Notes: generated by a model not told the origin, from the letters alone. A DNA stretch of 64,000 nt from Microbispora rosea (GCF_900156315.1 NZ_FTNI01000038.1:1-64000); one strand, 5' to 3'. Counted from the stretch's first letter, positions 35,342 through 44,794 are shown. A program made the numbers and translations.

Positions 35342-35761
35342 TCAGCGCAGCTCGTTGATCCGGATCAGGTTGCCGGCGGGATCGCGGACGGCACAGTCGC
35401 GAACCCCGTACGGCTGCTCCATCGGCTCCTGCACGATCTCGGCGCCGCGGGCCTCCAGCCGTTCGAAGAGGCCGTCGAGGTCCCCGGCGGACAGGGTGAT
35501 CATGGCGTAGGTGCCCTTGGCCATCATCTCGCCGATGGTGCGGCGCTCGTCGTCGGTGACGCCGGGGTTGCCGCCCGGCGGGTACAGGACGATGGAGGTG
35601 CCCGGCTGGTTGACGGGGCCGACGGTGATCCAGCGCATCCCGCCGTATCCGGCGTCGCCACGGACCTCGAAACCGAGGACGTCGCGGTAGAAGGCCAGGG
35701 CCGTGTCGGGGTCGTTGTGCGGGAGGAAGGCCGAGTGAATGGTGACGTCCATGGCAGTCAC
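35342..35761 (-). CDS. VOC (glyoxalase/bleomycin-resistance fold) protein
   Basis: A 139-residue two-repeat VOC protein. The first half begins THSAFLPHNDPDTALAFYRD-like (IHSAFLPHNDPDTALAFYRD in this protein) and the second contains EIVQEPMEQPYGVRDCAVRD with DPAGNLIRI. It may bind metal and a small molecule. The GTG start at 35761 overlaps the AraC-type regulator's stop (GTGA), so regulator and VOC protein are coupled. Confidence 0.87.
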   Translation of the reverse strand: MTAMDVTIHSAFLPHNDPDTALAFYRDVLGFEVRGDAGYGGMRWITVGPVNQPGTSIVLYPPGGNPGVTDDERRTIGEMMAKGTYAMITLSAGDLDGLFERLEARGAEIVQEPMEQPYGVRDCAVRDPAGNLIRINELR

Positions 35762-36207
35762 GCTAGCTGCGGCTCGGCGACTCGTGCTTCTCGATTCCTG
35801 ACGGGCCTGGTCACCTGTTTCGCCACGCAGGGCGGCATCCCGGCCGTCGCGCTCGCCGCCTGGCGCCGGTAGGCGCTGGGCGGCACCCCGACCAGCTCGG
35901 TGAAGCGGGTGCTGAAGGTGCCCAGCGATGAGCAGCCGACCGCGAAACAGACCTCGGTGACGCTCATGTCGCCGCGGCGCAGCAGCGCCATCGCGCGCTC
36001 GATCCGCCGGGTCATCAGATAGCTGTACGGCGACTCTCCGTAGGCGAGCCGGAACTGACGGCTGAGATGCCCGGCGGACATGTTCACCCCGCGGGCGAGC
36101 GCCTCGACGTCCAGCGGCTGGGCGTACTCCCTGTCGATCCGGTCACGGACTCGGCGCAGCAGCGCGAGATCGCGCAGGTGCTGCTCTGAGGCGGGTCTGC
36201 TGCTCAC
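35758..36207 (-). CDS. AraC-family regulator, DNA-binding domain only
   Basis: A 149-residue protein that consists mostly of the AraC double helix-turn-helix: LDVEALARGVNMSAGHLSRQ and the signature EVCFAVGCSSLGTFSTRFTE with VGVPPSAYR. There is no separate sensing domain. It is read first in a two-gene unit with the VOC protein, which it probably activates. Such pairs are widespread in actinobacteria; the inducer is unknown. Confidence 0.88.
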   Translation of the reverse strand: MSSRPASEQHLRDLALLRRVRDRIDREYAQPLDVEALARGVNMSAGHLSRQFRLAYGESPYSYLMTRRIERAMALLRRGDMSVTEVCFAVGCSSLGTFSTRFTELVGVPPSAYRRQAASATAGMPPCVAKQVTRPVRNREARVAEPQLA

Positions 36208-36362
36208 GCGAGAAGCCTACGTCGCGCCACCGACAATTCGTCGTGCCGGCCAGCCAACATCCATGGCCTGACCTGCGGCGCATTCCGATCACGGCGGCGG
36301 GGAGGGCTCTCCGGGCACCCGCCCGGAGCCGCGGTGGCGAGCGGCGGGAGCCGGGCCGCCGT

Positions 36363-37010
36363 TCAGCCCTCCGCGCTGCGGTATCCGTCCAGGAAGGCCC
36401 GTACGCCCGCGGCCACCATGTCCGTGATCTCCTCTCCGGTGAGCGGTCCCTCCGCTGACCGGGTGGAGGCCTCGAACGTCGCCAGAGCGATGAAGTGCAG
36501 CGCCGCCCGGCGCGGGTCGGAGATCCGCAGCAGGCCCTCGGAGGTCAGCTCCTCCAGGCGGCGGACGACCTCGCCCCGTACGCGCAGCGGTCCTGCCTCC
36601 TGCCACTCCTCCAGCAGCTCGCGGGGGAAGTGCGGGCCCTCCGTGTTGATCATCTGCACGAGCGCGAAGTGTTCGGGGAAGTCGACGCGATGGGCGACCA
36701 GGGCGCGGCCGACCGCGACGAGCCGCTCCTCCGGCCCGCTCGCCTCGCGCAGCCCGCGTTCGACGTACTCGGCGAAGGCGTCGGCGACCCGGGCCGCGCT
36801 CTCGGCGAGCACGACCGAGAACAACCGCTCCTTGCTGCCGAAATGCTTGTAGAGCGTGCGGGTCGAGACGCCCGCCTCGCGGGCGATGGCGTCGGTGGTG
36901 GTGCGGGCGTACCCGTCGCGTCCGAAGACGGCGCGGGCGGCCCGGGTGATCGCCTCGTCCTTGGCCGGTCTTCCACGTCTCGGACCCTCCGGCCGATCCG
37001 ACCCGTCCAC
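36363..37010 (-). CDS. TetR-family repressor
   Basis: A 215-residue regulator with the HTH TTDAIAREAGVSTRTLYKHF (about residues 40-60). The C-terminal domain is of the TetR_C AefR-like kind (FPEHFALVQMINTEGPHFPR). Start GTG complement at 37008-37010, with GGAGG upstream. It is divergent from an FMN reductase and an MFS exporter, which it most likely represses. A short dyad CCGTACACGG (37042-37051) lies in the 67-bp gap and could be part of the operator. Confidence 0.9.
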   Translation of the reverse strand: MDGSDRPEGPRRGRPAKDEAITRAARAVFGRDGYARTTTDAIAREAGVSTRTLYKHFGSKERLFSVVLAESAARVADAFAEYVERGLREASGPEERLVAVGRALVAHRVDFPEHFALVQMINTEGPHFPRELLEEWQEAGPLRVRGEVVRRLEELTSEGLLRISDPRRAALHFIALATFEASTRSAEGPLTGEEITDMVAAGVRAFLDGYRSAEG

Positions 37011-37077
37011 ATGTCCTCCGTCGGGGTTACGCTAATTTTTGCCGTACACGGTTTACTTTACCTCTGGAGGAGACGTC

Positions 37078-37656
37078 ATGCAGCCCGAACTCACTCTCGC
37101 CGTCATCGTGGGAAGCGTCCGGCCGGGTCGCCGGGGCGAGGCCGTCGCCCGCTGGGTGCAGGGGCGGGCCGCGCGCCGAGAGCGCCTCGCCACCGAGCTC
37201 GTCGACATCGCCGACTACCACCTGCCGGTGCTGGACGAGCCCTGGCCGGCCGCCCACGGACGCTACGACAGGCCCCACACGAAGGCGTGGGCGGACGCGA
37301 TCGCGCGCTTCGACGCGTACGTCTTCGTGACCCCCGAGTACAACCGGTCGATCCCCGGCCCGTTGAAGAACGCGATCGACTACCTGTACCGGGAGTGGCA
37401 CAACAAGGCCGCAGGTTTCGTCAGCTACGGCATCGACGCGGGCGGGGCCCGCGCGGTCGAGCACCTGCGCGTGGTCATGGGCGAGCTGCAGGTCGCCGAC
37501 GTCCGGGCGCAGGTGGCGCTGTCGCTGGCGGCGGACTTCGACGGCGAGGACTTCACCCCAGGACCCGGGCGGGATCGGGAGCTGGACGTCCTGCTCGACC
37601 AGCTCACCGCCTGGGGCGCCGCGCTGCGGGCCGTCCGGCGTCCGGCGGCCGCGTGA
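37078..37656 (+). CDS. NADPH-dependent FMN reductase-like flavoprotein
   Basis: A 192-residue flavodoxin-fold oxidoreductase. The phosphate loop is VGSVRPGRRGEAVARWV and the flavin-site motif is FVTPEYNRSIPGPLKNAIDY. Such enzymes reduce quinones, chromate, azo compounds or flavins. ATG 37078 follows GGAGGAG; the open frame begins earlier but within the promoter region. Its stop overlaps the start of the exporter gene (TGATG), so both products may serve in detoxification of a compound sensed by the divergent TetR protein. Confidence 0.9.
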   Translation: MQPELTLAVIVGSVRPGRRGEAVARWVQGRAARRERLATELVDIADYHLPVLDEPWPAAHGRYDRPHTKAWADAIARFDAYVFVTPEYNRSIPGPLKNAIDYLYREWHNKAAGFVSYGIDAGGARAVEHLRVVMGELQVADVRAQVALSLAADFDGEDFTPGPGRDRELDVLLDQLTAWGAALRAVRRPAAA

Positions 37657-39098
37657 TGACCGCTCCCCCCACCGGTGGCACGAGGGCCGCCGACGCGCCC
37701 ATCTCCTGGCCCGTCTGGCGGCTCGCCCTGGTGATGGCGTTCGGCGCGTTCATGAGCCAGCTCGACACCTCGGTCGTCAACGTCGGCCTCGGCACGATCG
37801 CGACGGATCTCGGCGCCGGCCTGGGCGACGCCCAGTGGGTGGCGAACGGGTACCTGATCGCCCTGGGCCTGTCGCTGCCCGCGTGCGGCTGGCTCGTGCG
37901 GCGGTACGGCGCCGGGCCGGTCTGGCTCGCCTCGCTCGGCGGCTTCACCCTCACCTCCGGGCTGTGCGCCCTCGCAGGCGATATCGGCTGGCTGGTCGCG
38001 TTCCGCGTCGCACAGGGGCTCACCGCCGGCCTGCTCCTGCCCGCCGGGCAGACCGTGCTCGGCCAGGCGGTCGGCGCGCATCGCCTCGGCCGCGTGATGG
38101 CGACCCTCGGCATCGCGGTCACGCTCGCACCCGCGCTCGGCCCGGCCCTCGGCGGCGTCCTCCTGCACCTCGGCCCCTGGCCGTGGCTGTTCCTGGTCAA
38201 CCTCCCCCTCGGCGCGCTCGCCCTGTATCTCGGCGTGCGTCACGTGCCGCGCGATCGGCCGGCCGTGCGCCCGGCGAGTCTCGACTGGCCGGGGCTGCTG
38301 CTCGTCGCCGCCGGCGTCCCGCTCCTGATCTACGGCCTGAGCGCCTGGGGCGCGCGCGGCGTCTCCTCAGGGGGATCCGGCAGTGGATTCGGCGGCGCGC
38401 TCGGGCCGGTCGCCGCCGGCGCCCTCGCACTCGCCGCGTTCGCCCGGCACGCGCGCCGCACCGCCCACCCGGTGCTCGACCTGCGGCTGTTCGCCAATCC
38501 GGCGTACGCGGCCGCCACGGCGACCGCCGCGCTGACCGGGGCCGCGATGTTCGGCGCCACACTGCTGTTCCCGCTGTATTTCCAGCTCGGCCGGGACACC
38601 GGGGTGACCGGGACCGGGCTGGCGCTGATTCCGCTCGGCCTCGGCACCGCCCTGCTCCTGCCGGTCAGCGGCCGGCTCGTGGACCGGTTCGGCGGCGGCA
38701 TCGTCAGCGTGTACGGCGGCCTCGCCGCCGTGGCCACCACCGTGCCGTTCGCGCTGCTCCGCATGGACATGAACCCGGCCGTGGTGGAGGGCCTGCTGCT
38801 GCTGCGCGGCATGGCCCTCGCGCTCGCAGTGACGCCGGCCGGCATCGCGGCCTATCAGGCGGTCGCCCCCGAGCAGCTCGCGGACGCCACCACGCAGGTC
38901 AACATCCTGCAACGGCTGGGCGGCGCGCTCGGCGGGACCGTTTTCGCCGTGGTGCTCACCGCCCGGCTGCCCCTCGGCGTGGAAGGTGCTTTCCATACCG
39001 CCTTCGGGTGGCTCACCGCCGCCTCCGTGCTCAGCCTCGCCGGTGCGGTGTGGCTCACCGCGGCGCAGCGCCGTGGCCGGCGGGCGGAGGGAGGCTGA
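37656..39098 (+). CDS. MFS exporter, DHA2 (EmrB/QacA) family
   Basis: A 480-residue integral membrane protein with about 14 helices. DHA2 motifs are visible: FMSQLDTSVVNVGLGTIATD in helix 1, and ATLGIAVTLAPALGPALGGV as the antiporter motif C region. The real start is the ATG overlapping the FMN reductase stop. It probably exports a toxic or oxidised compound by proton antiport. The last 44 bp overlap the convergent LysR gene. Confidence 0.9.
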   Translation: MTAPPTGGTRAADAPISWPVWRLALVMAFGAFMSQLDTSVVNVGLGTIATDLGAGLGDAQWVANGYLIALGLSLPACGWLVRRYGAGPVWLASLGGFTLTSGLCALAGDIGWLVAFRVAQGLTAGLLLPAGQTVLGQAVGAHRLGRVMATLGIAVTLAPALGPALGGVLLHLGPWPWLFLVNLPLGALALYLGVRHVPRDRPAVRPASLDWPGLLLVAAGVPLLIYGLSAWGARGVSSGGSGSGFGGALGPVAAGALALAAFARHARRTAHPVLDLRLFANPAYAAATATAALTGAAMFGATLLFPLYFQLGRDTGVTGTGLALIPLGLGTALLLPVSGRLVDRFGGGIVSVYGGLAAVATTVPFALLRMDMNPAVVEGLLLLRGMALALAVTPAGIAAYQAVAPEQLADATTQVNILQRLGGALGGTVFAVVLTARLPLGVEGAFHTAFGWLTAASVLSLAGAVWLTAAQRRGRRAEGG

Positions 39099-39984
39099 CC
39101 GCCTCGGAGGCGGCGCTCGCGTAGAGGATCTCGCGCATGCCCGGGAGGGTCTCACGGTCGGCCCGCCACACCAGGCGCAGATTCAGGCCGGGGACGTCGA
39201 ACGCGAGCCGGGCAAGGGCGCCGACCGCGACCCGGTCGGCCACAGCGAACCACGGCAGCAGCGCGATCCCGAGGCCGCGCTCGGCCCACGCCCGCATGAC
39301 GGGCACGCCGCCCGCCCGCACCCGCTCCACCCGGTCGCCCAGCAGGCGCTCCCCCGCCAGCCAGAACGAGCAGGCGGGCACGTTGACCAGCAGCCGCCGG
39401 CCGTACAGGTCCTCCTTGCGCAGCCGGGACGCGGCGGCCAGCGGATGGTCGGGCGCGGCGACCAGCGCGAGCGGCACGGGATCGAGGTCGAGGAAGGCCA
39501 GCGGCGCGGCCGGCGCGCCGAAGCCGAGCCCGCCCAGATCGTCTCCGGCGTCGAGCAGCAGCGCCGCGTCGAGGTCCGCGGCGGCGACCGCGTCCAGGAG
39601 ACGGTCGCGGACGCCGTCCGACCGCACCTCCACCACCAGGTCGGGACGGCGCTCGGCCAGCCGGGCCAGGACCGCGGGCACATACACGGCGGCGATCGTC
39701 TCCAGGGAGCCGAGCCGCAGCACCGGGCGGGCCTGCGCGACGTCGTGCCTGGCCTGGTCGGCCTGGTCCAGCAGGCGGCGCGCCCAGCCGCGCAGGCGCT
39801 CCCCCGCGGCGGTCGGGCGCATCCCCCGCGGCCCCCGCTCGAACAGCGCGACTCCGAGGTCCCGTTCCAGGTTCCTGATCTGCTCCGACACCGACGACGG
39901 CGCGAGATCCAGGGCGACGGCGGCGTCGGTGACCGTCCGATGTGCCACAACCGCCTCGAAGGTGCGCAACTGCCGCAGTTCCAT
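39055..39984 (-). CDS. LysR-family regulator
   Basis: A 309-residue regulator. N-terminal HTH: LRTFEAVVAHRTVTDAAVAL with SSVSEQIRNLERDLGVALFE. The rest is a type 2 periplasmic-binding-like effector domain (RAWAERGLGIALLPWFAVAD near the end). It is divergent from an MFS exporter gene at 40108, and a LysR-like dyad with an 11-base spacer lies just upstream of its start. It probably controls that exporter and itself. Effector unknown. Confidence 0.9.
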   Translation of the reverse strand: MELRQLRTFEAVVAHRTVTDAAVALDLAPSSVSEQIRNLERDLGVALFERGPRGMRPTAAGERLRGWARRLLDQADQARHDVAQARPVLRLGSLETIAAVYVPAVLARLAERRPDLVVEVRSDGVRDRLLDAVAAADLDAALLLDAGDDLGGLGFGAPAAPLAFLDLDPVPLALVAAPDHPLAAASRLRKEDLYGRRLLVNVPACSFWLAGERLLGDRVERVRAGGVPVMRAWAERGLGIALLPWFAVADRVAVGALARLAFDVPGLNLRLVWRADRETLPGMREILYASAASEAVSLPPPAGHGAAPR

Positions 39985-39990
39985 GACGCA

Positions 39991-40013
39991 CCGAACAGGC
40001 CCGGAGCGTTCGG
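39991..40013. promoter_or_regulatory. LysR-type binding site
   Basis: CCGAAC-N11-GTTCGG is a perfect 6-bp dyad with the 11-base spacing typical of LysR proteins, 7 bp upstream of the LysR start. A second small dyad, ATTCCGAAT, is at 40016-40024. Confidence 0.65.
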
Positions 40014-40107
40014 TTATTCCGAATGCGGCCTGCGGCCCGGCCGGTGGAGCCGTTCGGCGGCCGACGCCACAGTGACGTCCAGGTTGTCTACCTCCTGGAG
40101 TTCCCTC

Positions 40108-41490
40108 GTGACGTCTACTGTCTCCGCCGCTCCCCCGGCGGCGCCCGCCCGGGCCCGCGCACTGGCCGGGATCGCGCTCGGCTACTTCATGGTGCTGCTC
40201 GACACCACCGCCCTGTCGGTCGCCGAGCCCGACCTCGCCCGATCATTCGGCGGCGCGGGCGTCGCGGGCCTGCAGTGGACCGTGACCGGCTACACCCTCG
40301 TGTTCGGCGCCGCGCTGCTGACGGCCGGGTCGGTGGCCGACAGGTACGGCGCGCACCGCGTGTTCCGGGTGGCCGTCGCCGCCTTCGGCCTCGGCAGCCT
40401 GCTGAGCGCGCTCGCGCCGTCGCTGTGGGCGCTCGTCGGGCTGCGGGCGCTGCTCGGCCTGGCGGCGGCGGGCTGTGTCCCCGCCTCGATGGCCATGATC
40501 GCCCGGTTGTACCCGGTGCCGGCCGAGCGGGCCAGGGCGGTGGCCGTCTGGGCGGCGACCAGCGGCGCCGCGCTCGTGGCGGGTCCGGTGGCCGGAGGGG
40601 CGCTGACCGACCTGGCGGGCTGGCGGGCGATCTTCGTGCTCAACGTCCCGCTCGCCGCCGTCACCCTCGCGCTCACCGCCGGAGCGGCCGTACGCTGCCC
40701 GCGCGGCGACCAGCGCATCGACTGGGCCGCCCAGATCCTGGCCTGCGCGGCGGTGGCGCTGCTGACCGACGCGCTGATCGCGCTCGGCGCCCGCTCCTTC
40801 GTCCATACCGCCTGGTCGGCGGGTGCCACGGCCGTGGCGGTGTGCGCCTTCGCCGTACGGGAGCGGCGCGGCCATGCCCCGGTCCTGGCGCCCGCCGTGC
40901 TGCGGGCACCCGGCGTCCCCGGCGCGCTGCTGGCGGGGGCGGCGGTCAACTTCGCGATGAGCGGGGTGCTGTTCGTGCTGCCGCTGCTCCTCCAGCAGGC
41001 GCTGGGCCTGACGCCGGGGCAGATCGGGGCGGCGCTCCTGCCCATGACGCTGCCCTTCGCCGTCAATCCGCTGCTGACCGGCAGGATCGTCGCCAGGTCG
41101 GGGGCCCGGCCGCCGGTGCTGGCAGGGCTCGGCCTGCTCGCGGCCGGCGGTGTCGCGTTCGGCACGGCCGTCTGGGCGGGCGCCTCCTATCCGTTCCTGC
41201 TGGCCGGGCTGGTGGCCACCGGCTTCGGTGTGTCGTTCGCGCTGCCCGCCCTGGCCACGATGATCGTGACCTCGGCTCCCGAAGGCGCCGCCGGCGTGGC
41301 CGGTGGGCTGCTCAACGCGGCCCGGCAGTGCGGCGCCACGATCGGCGTGGCCGTGACGGGCGCGTTCGTGACCGTCAGCGTTCCCGATCAGGGACACCAC
41401 GGCGCGGCGTACGCGCTGGTCGTGCCGGCCGCGGTCTGCGCCGCGGCGGCCGTCGCCGTCGGGTGGACGGCCCGGCGTCCGGCCGGATGA
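40108..41490 (+). CDS. MFS exporter (EmrB/QacA-like)
   Basis: A 460-residue membrane protein starting at GTG 40108, with CTGGAG eight bases upstream. Helix 1 carries FMVLLDTTALSVAEPDLARS, motif A is GSVADRYGAHRVFRV, and motif C-like ATSGAALVAGPVAGGALTDL follows. These place it among drug:H+ antiporters. The LysR-type regulator is divergent, with their shared operator between. Substrate unknown. Confidence 0.9.
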   Translation: MTSTVSAAPPAAPARARALAGIALGYFMVLLDTTALSVAEPDLARSFGGAGVAGLQWTVTGYTLVFGAALLTAGSVADRYGAHRVFRVAVAAFGLGSLLSALAPSLWALVGLRALLGLAAAGCVPASMAMIARLYPVPAERARAVAVWAATSGAALVAGPVAGGALTDLAGWRAIFVLNVPLAAVTLALTAGAAVRCPRGDQRIDWAAQILACAAVALLTDALIALGARSFVHTAWSAGATAVAVCAFAVRERRGHAPVLAPAVLRAPGVPGALLAGAAVNFAMSGVLFVLPLLLQQALGLTPGQIGAALLPMTLPFAVNPLLTGRIVARSGARPPVLAGLGLLAAGGVAFGTAVWAGASYPFLLAGLVATGFGVSFALPALATMIVTSAPEGAAGVAGGLLNAARQCGATIGVAVTGAFVTVSVPDQGHHGAAYALVVPAAVCAAAAVAVGWTARRPAG

Positions 41491-41633
41491 GGGGCCGCGG
41501 ATGGCCGGTCCTCGTGATGGCGGCGGGCGCGTTCATCGCTTTTTGCGTCGCCCCTTCGGTGCCGTACGCCGTTGACCAGCGTTCTTGCGGGAATGGGACA
41601 TGACGCGGCCGCCGGACGGGGTGGCCTGGAGTC

Positions 41634-42884
41634 ATGGCGAGCGCGGGCGCTGGAAGACGGGGTTGCGGGACGGGCACCGTGGTCACGAGGTCAGAGATCG
41701 ACTATGAGGCGGTGTTCAGGGTCGGCCAGGCCCTGTCGATTCTGCTGACCACCGACTTCGTCGTGCTCGCCATGAACGACGTCTGTCTCACGTTGTCCGG
41801 GCGCGACGCGCGGGACATGGTGGGCCGCAACCTGTTCGACGTCTTCCCGCCCAATCCCGCGGCGGCCCAGGACTCCGAGCAGCAGGGTGCGCGGATCCTG
41901 CGGACCTCCCTGGAACAGGTGCTGACCACCCGACGCCGCGACTTCATGCCCCTGCAGAGGTACGACATCGAGTCGGCGGACAGGCCCGGGGTGTTCGAGG
42001 AGCGCTACTGGAGCACGGTCAACGCTCCCGTGCTCGGCCCGCACGGCGAGGTCCGATACATCCTCCTCAGCAGCGAGGAGGTCACCGACTTCGTCCGCGC
42101 GCTGCGGTGCGCCGGTGGGGGCGGCGAGCAGGACTCCTTCGCCCTGCACCTGCAGACACTCAACGACCAGCTCAGGCGGGCGCACCGGGAGCAGTGCGAG
42201 ACGACCGCCGCCCTGCGCGAGGCCATCGAACGGCAGCGGCGGCTGGTCTACGACGCCTCCCACGACCTGCGCAACCCCATCACCGGCCTGCTCACCGAGC
42301 TGGAGGTCGCGCTGTCCGAACCCGGCATCGACCTGCAGCGGATCTTGCGCAAGCTGCTGCGCGACGCGGAACGGCTCAACGACATCGTGGCCGACCTGCT
42401 CGACCTCGCCCGCCTCGACAGCGAGACACACGAGGACGAGTGTCTGATCGACCTCGCCGGGTTCGTCGTCGAGGAGCTCGACCGCCGCGCCCCGTGCGCC
42501 GCCGTGCTCACCCACCTCGACCCGCACGTGTGCGTACGCGCCTCGGCGATCCGCCTGGCCCGCCTGCTGGGCAACCTGCTGGCCAACGCCGAGCGGCACG
42601 CTCACACCAGGATCGAGGTAGTGGTCACGGCCGACCCTCCCGACGCGGTCCTCGAACTCATCGACGACGGCCCCGGCATCCCGCCGGAGGACCGCGAACG
42701 CGTCTTCGAACGCGGCTACCGCCGGGAGGAGGCCCGCGCACGGGATCCCCGCGGCTCCGGGCTCGGCCTGTCCATCGCGCGGGAGATCGCCCGGGAGCAC
42801 GGCGGCCGGCTGTACGCCGTCGAGCACCACGGCGGCGCCTGTGTCGTCCTGCGTCTCCCCCTCGTCACGGAGCGCTGCTCCTGA
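41634..42884 (+). CDS. PAS-domain sensor histidine kinase (soluble, orphan)
   Basis: A 416-residue kinase without transmembrane segments. A PAS domain covers about residues 25-150 (LTTDFVVLAMNDVCLTLSGR, ERYWSTVNAPVLGPHGEV). A coiled-coil linker leads to the phosphoacceptor His210 in YDASHDLRNPITGLLTELE, then an ATPase domain (LLGNLLANAERHAHT, DDGPGIPPEDRERVFERG, GSGLGLSIAREIAREHGG). No response regulator is adjacent, so the partner is elsewhere. PAS implies a cytoplasmic cue such as redox, light or a metabolite. The start is uncertain; GTG about 45 bases downstream is possible. Confidence 0.87.
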   Translation: MASAGAGRRGCGTGTVVTRSEIDYEAVFRVGQALSILLTTDFVVLAMNDVCLTLSGRDARDMVGRNLFDVFPPNPAAAQDSEQQGARILRTSLEQVLTTRRRDFMPLQRYDIESADRPGVFEERYWSTVNAPVLGPHGEVRYILLSSEEVTDFVRALRCAGGGGEQDSFALHLQTLNDQLRRAHREQCETTAALREAIERQRRLVYDASHDLRNPITGLLTELEVALSEPGIDLQRILRKLLRDAERLNDIVADLLDLARLDSETHEDECLIDLAGFVVEELDRRAPCAAVLTHLDPHVCVRASAIRLARLLGNLLANAERHAHTRIEVVVTADPPDAVLELIDDGPGIPPEDRERVFERGYRREEARARDPRGSGLGLSIAREIAREHGGRLYAVEHHGGACVVLRLPLVTERCS

Positions 42885-42965
42885 GAACCCGTGCCCTTAT
42901 CGTAGAAGCAGGCTCACTGCGACAAGAAGCACCGCGACGGTGCTGAGCAGGGCCAGTGGTCGAGG

Positions 42966-44384
42966 TCACCGAGGATCACCTTCCCCGTTGCGGATGGGGT
43001 CCTGCCGGGACGGCGCGACAGTGGTCAGGGCGGCGCCGAGCGCCGCGCCCCCGAGCCCTGCCAGCGCGAGGCGAGCCCCGGTCACACCGGCTCCTCCCGC
43101 CGTGTACAGGGCGAGGGTGACAACGGCGATGCCCAGCGCGGTCCCCACACCACGTGCCATGTTGATCAGCCCTCCGGTGGTCGCCGACATCCGCGCCGGC
43201 ACTGCGGCCATGACTGCGGCGTTGTTGGCCGGGACGAACACGCCAAGACCCGCGCCCAGCACACCGAGGAAGACGGCGAGCAGGCCGGGCGAGGTAGGCT
43301 CCACCGCCGCCAGCCCGACCCCCGCGGTAGCCGCCACGGCGCCGGTCAGGCAACGCGGCCTGTTGCCCCACCGGCGCGGCAACAGGTGATCACCCCAAAG
43401 CGCGGCAACCGCGAACCCGGCCGGCAGAGCGCTGAGCACCAGACCGGTATGGGGCTCGCTCAATCCGGCGGGGAGCAACACCTGTGGCATGAGCACCAGC
43501 GGGCCGAACAGGACGAGATAGCCACACAGCGCGCCGGCCAGACCCCGCGCCACGGCGGCGTCACCCACCATGCCCAGGTCGAGCAGCGGAGTGTCCGCCC
43601 GGCGTTCCCTGCTCCGCAGCGCGAAAGCGGATATGACGGCAGCGGCCAGCAGGACCGCGATCGCCCATGGCGGCCACCCCAGGCCGGATGCGGCCGAGGC
43701 GGCCAGAAGCAGGCCAGAAGCGGCGCAGGCGAGCAGGACCAGACCGGCCACGTCGAAGGCCCCGCCGTGAGCACGCTCGCGGGTGCGGGGCAGCAGGTAG
43801 CGGCCGGCGACGACGGCCACCAGCCCGATGGGCACGTTGATCCAGAACACCCACCGCCAGCCCACCAGGCCGACGATCAGCCCGCCCACCAACGGGCCGA
43901 CGGCCAGCCCCAGCGACTGGGCGGCCGCCTGCGTGCCCAGCGCGGCCCGCGCCCGCCGCCGGGGGACACTGGTCACCACCAAAGCCACACTGTTGGCCTG
44001 CAACATCGCCGCTCCCGCCGCTTGCACCACCCGGCACGCGACCAGGACGGGCAGTGACGGCGCGAACCCGCACCCCGCCGACGCGGCGGTGAAGACGACG
44101 AACCCGTGCAGATAGACCAGCTTGCGGCCTGCGACGTCGGCCAGGCGTCCCGCACCGGCCAGCAGGGCGACCACGGTGAGCAGGTAGGCCAGCGCCACCC
44201 ATTGCACCGCCGCCAGTGGCGCATGGAACCCGCGCTGAAGGGCCGGGAAGATCAACGTGACGATGCTCGCGTCCAACTGCCCCATGAACGCGCCGATGCA
44301 CACTGAGCCCACGGCGAACCACGGCGCGTACGGGTGTTCCCGCACACGTGCCGGACGGGGTCGTTCTCTCAGCAGTCGAGCCAT
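42966..44384 (-). CDS. MFS exporter, DHA2 (EmrB/QacA) family
   Basis: A 472-residue membrane protein with about 14 helices. FMGQLDASIVTLIFPALQRG lies in helix 1, GAGRLADVAGRKLVYLHGF is motif A, and AQSLGLAVGPLVGGLIVGL corresponds to motif C. It is divergent from the SigJ gene; the 422-bp gap between them carries a tandem quasi-palindromic operator (44606-44628). No regulator gene is adjacent. A short hydrophobic reading (LALLSTVAVLLVAVSLLL) lies just past its stop, perhaps a lost C-terminal helix. Confidence 0.88.
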   Translation of the reverse strand: MARLLRERPRPARVREHPYAPWFAVGSVCIGAFMGQLDASIVTLIFPALQRGFHAPLAAVQWVALAYLLTVVALLAGAGRLADVAGRKLVYLHGFVVFTAASAGCGFAPSLPVLVACRVVQAAGAAMLQANSVALVVTSVPRRRARAALGTQAAAQSLGLAVGPLVGGLIVGLVGWRWVFWINVPIGLVAVVAGRYLLPRTRERAHGGAFDVAGLVLLACAASGLLLAASAASGLGWPPWAIAVLLAAAVISAFALRSRERRADTPLLDLGMVGDAAVARGLAGALCGYLVLFGPLVLMPQVLLPAGLSEPHTGLVLSALPAGFAVAALWGDHLLPRRWGNRPRCLTGAVAATAGVGLAAVEPTSPGLLAVFLGVLGAGLGVFVPANNAAVMAAVPARMSATTGGLINMARGVGTALGIAVVTLALYTAGGAGVTGARLALAGLGGAALGAALTTVAPSRQDPIRNGEGDPR

Positions 44385-44605
44385 GGCCGCTCAGCGCGCA
44401 GGCACCTCGCCTGCCCCGGTGCCCCGGCCGGGCCGCGGCCGCTGACGGCAGAGACGGGAGGGTTGTCGTGCGGGTCGGTGAAATTGCATGTCACAGCGAG
44501 ATCCCCCATCTGGCTGTGCGACACGATGCTCCCGCGGTCGCTCTTCACCGGCGCTTCGTCACCGGTTGCGGAGAGCCGCGCGCCCCAGACGAACTCCTAC
44601 CGCTT

Positions 44606-44628
44606 GTTCTGTTTCAGAACTGCTTCAG
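44606..44628. promoter_or_regulatory. Tandem CTG-NTT-CAG operators one helical turn apart
   Basis: GTTCTGTTTCAGAAC (44606-44620) is a perfect 6-3-6 dyad. It is followed by ACTGCTTCAGT, a 4-3-4 dyad sharing the same CTG-NTT-CAG core. The cores start 11 bp apart, so both lie on one face of the helix. They lie about 220 bp upstream of the exporter gene and about 180 bp upstream of the sigma-factor gene. Confidence 0.6.
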
Positions 44629-44794
44629 TCTACGCTCGCCCCCTATATCTCCCCTGGTCAGCGGTCGTGCCGCCGGATCTCGGCCCCCCTCCCGGCGCCC
44701 CATGGCCGAGACCAGACGACCGGCCTGCTCACGATGCGTACGGACGGACAACCGCGAGGCGGATGCGGCGGCGGCGCTTCGACGCGGCCCGACC

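Noticed and set aside
37042-37051. CCGTACACGG as a full TetR operator
   Set aside because: Only a 4-bp dyad with a 2-base spacer; noted under the TetR gene but not scored as an operator on its own.
42885-42965. Short hydrophobic reading LALLSTVAVLLVAVSLLL beyond the MFS stop
   Set aside because: Too short to call a gene; possibly a lost terminal helix of the exporter, but it needs an unproven frameshift.
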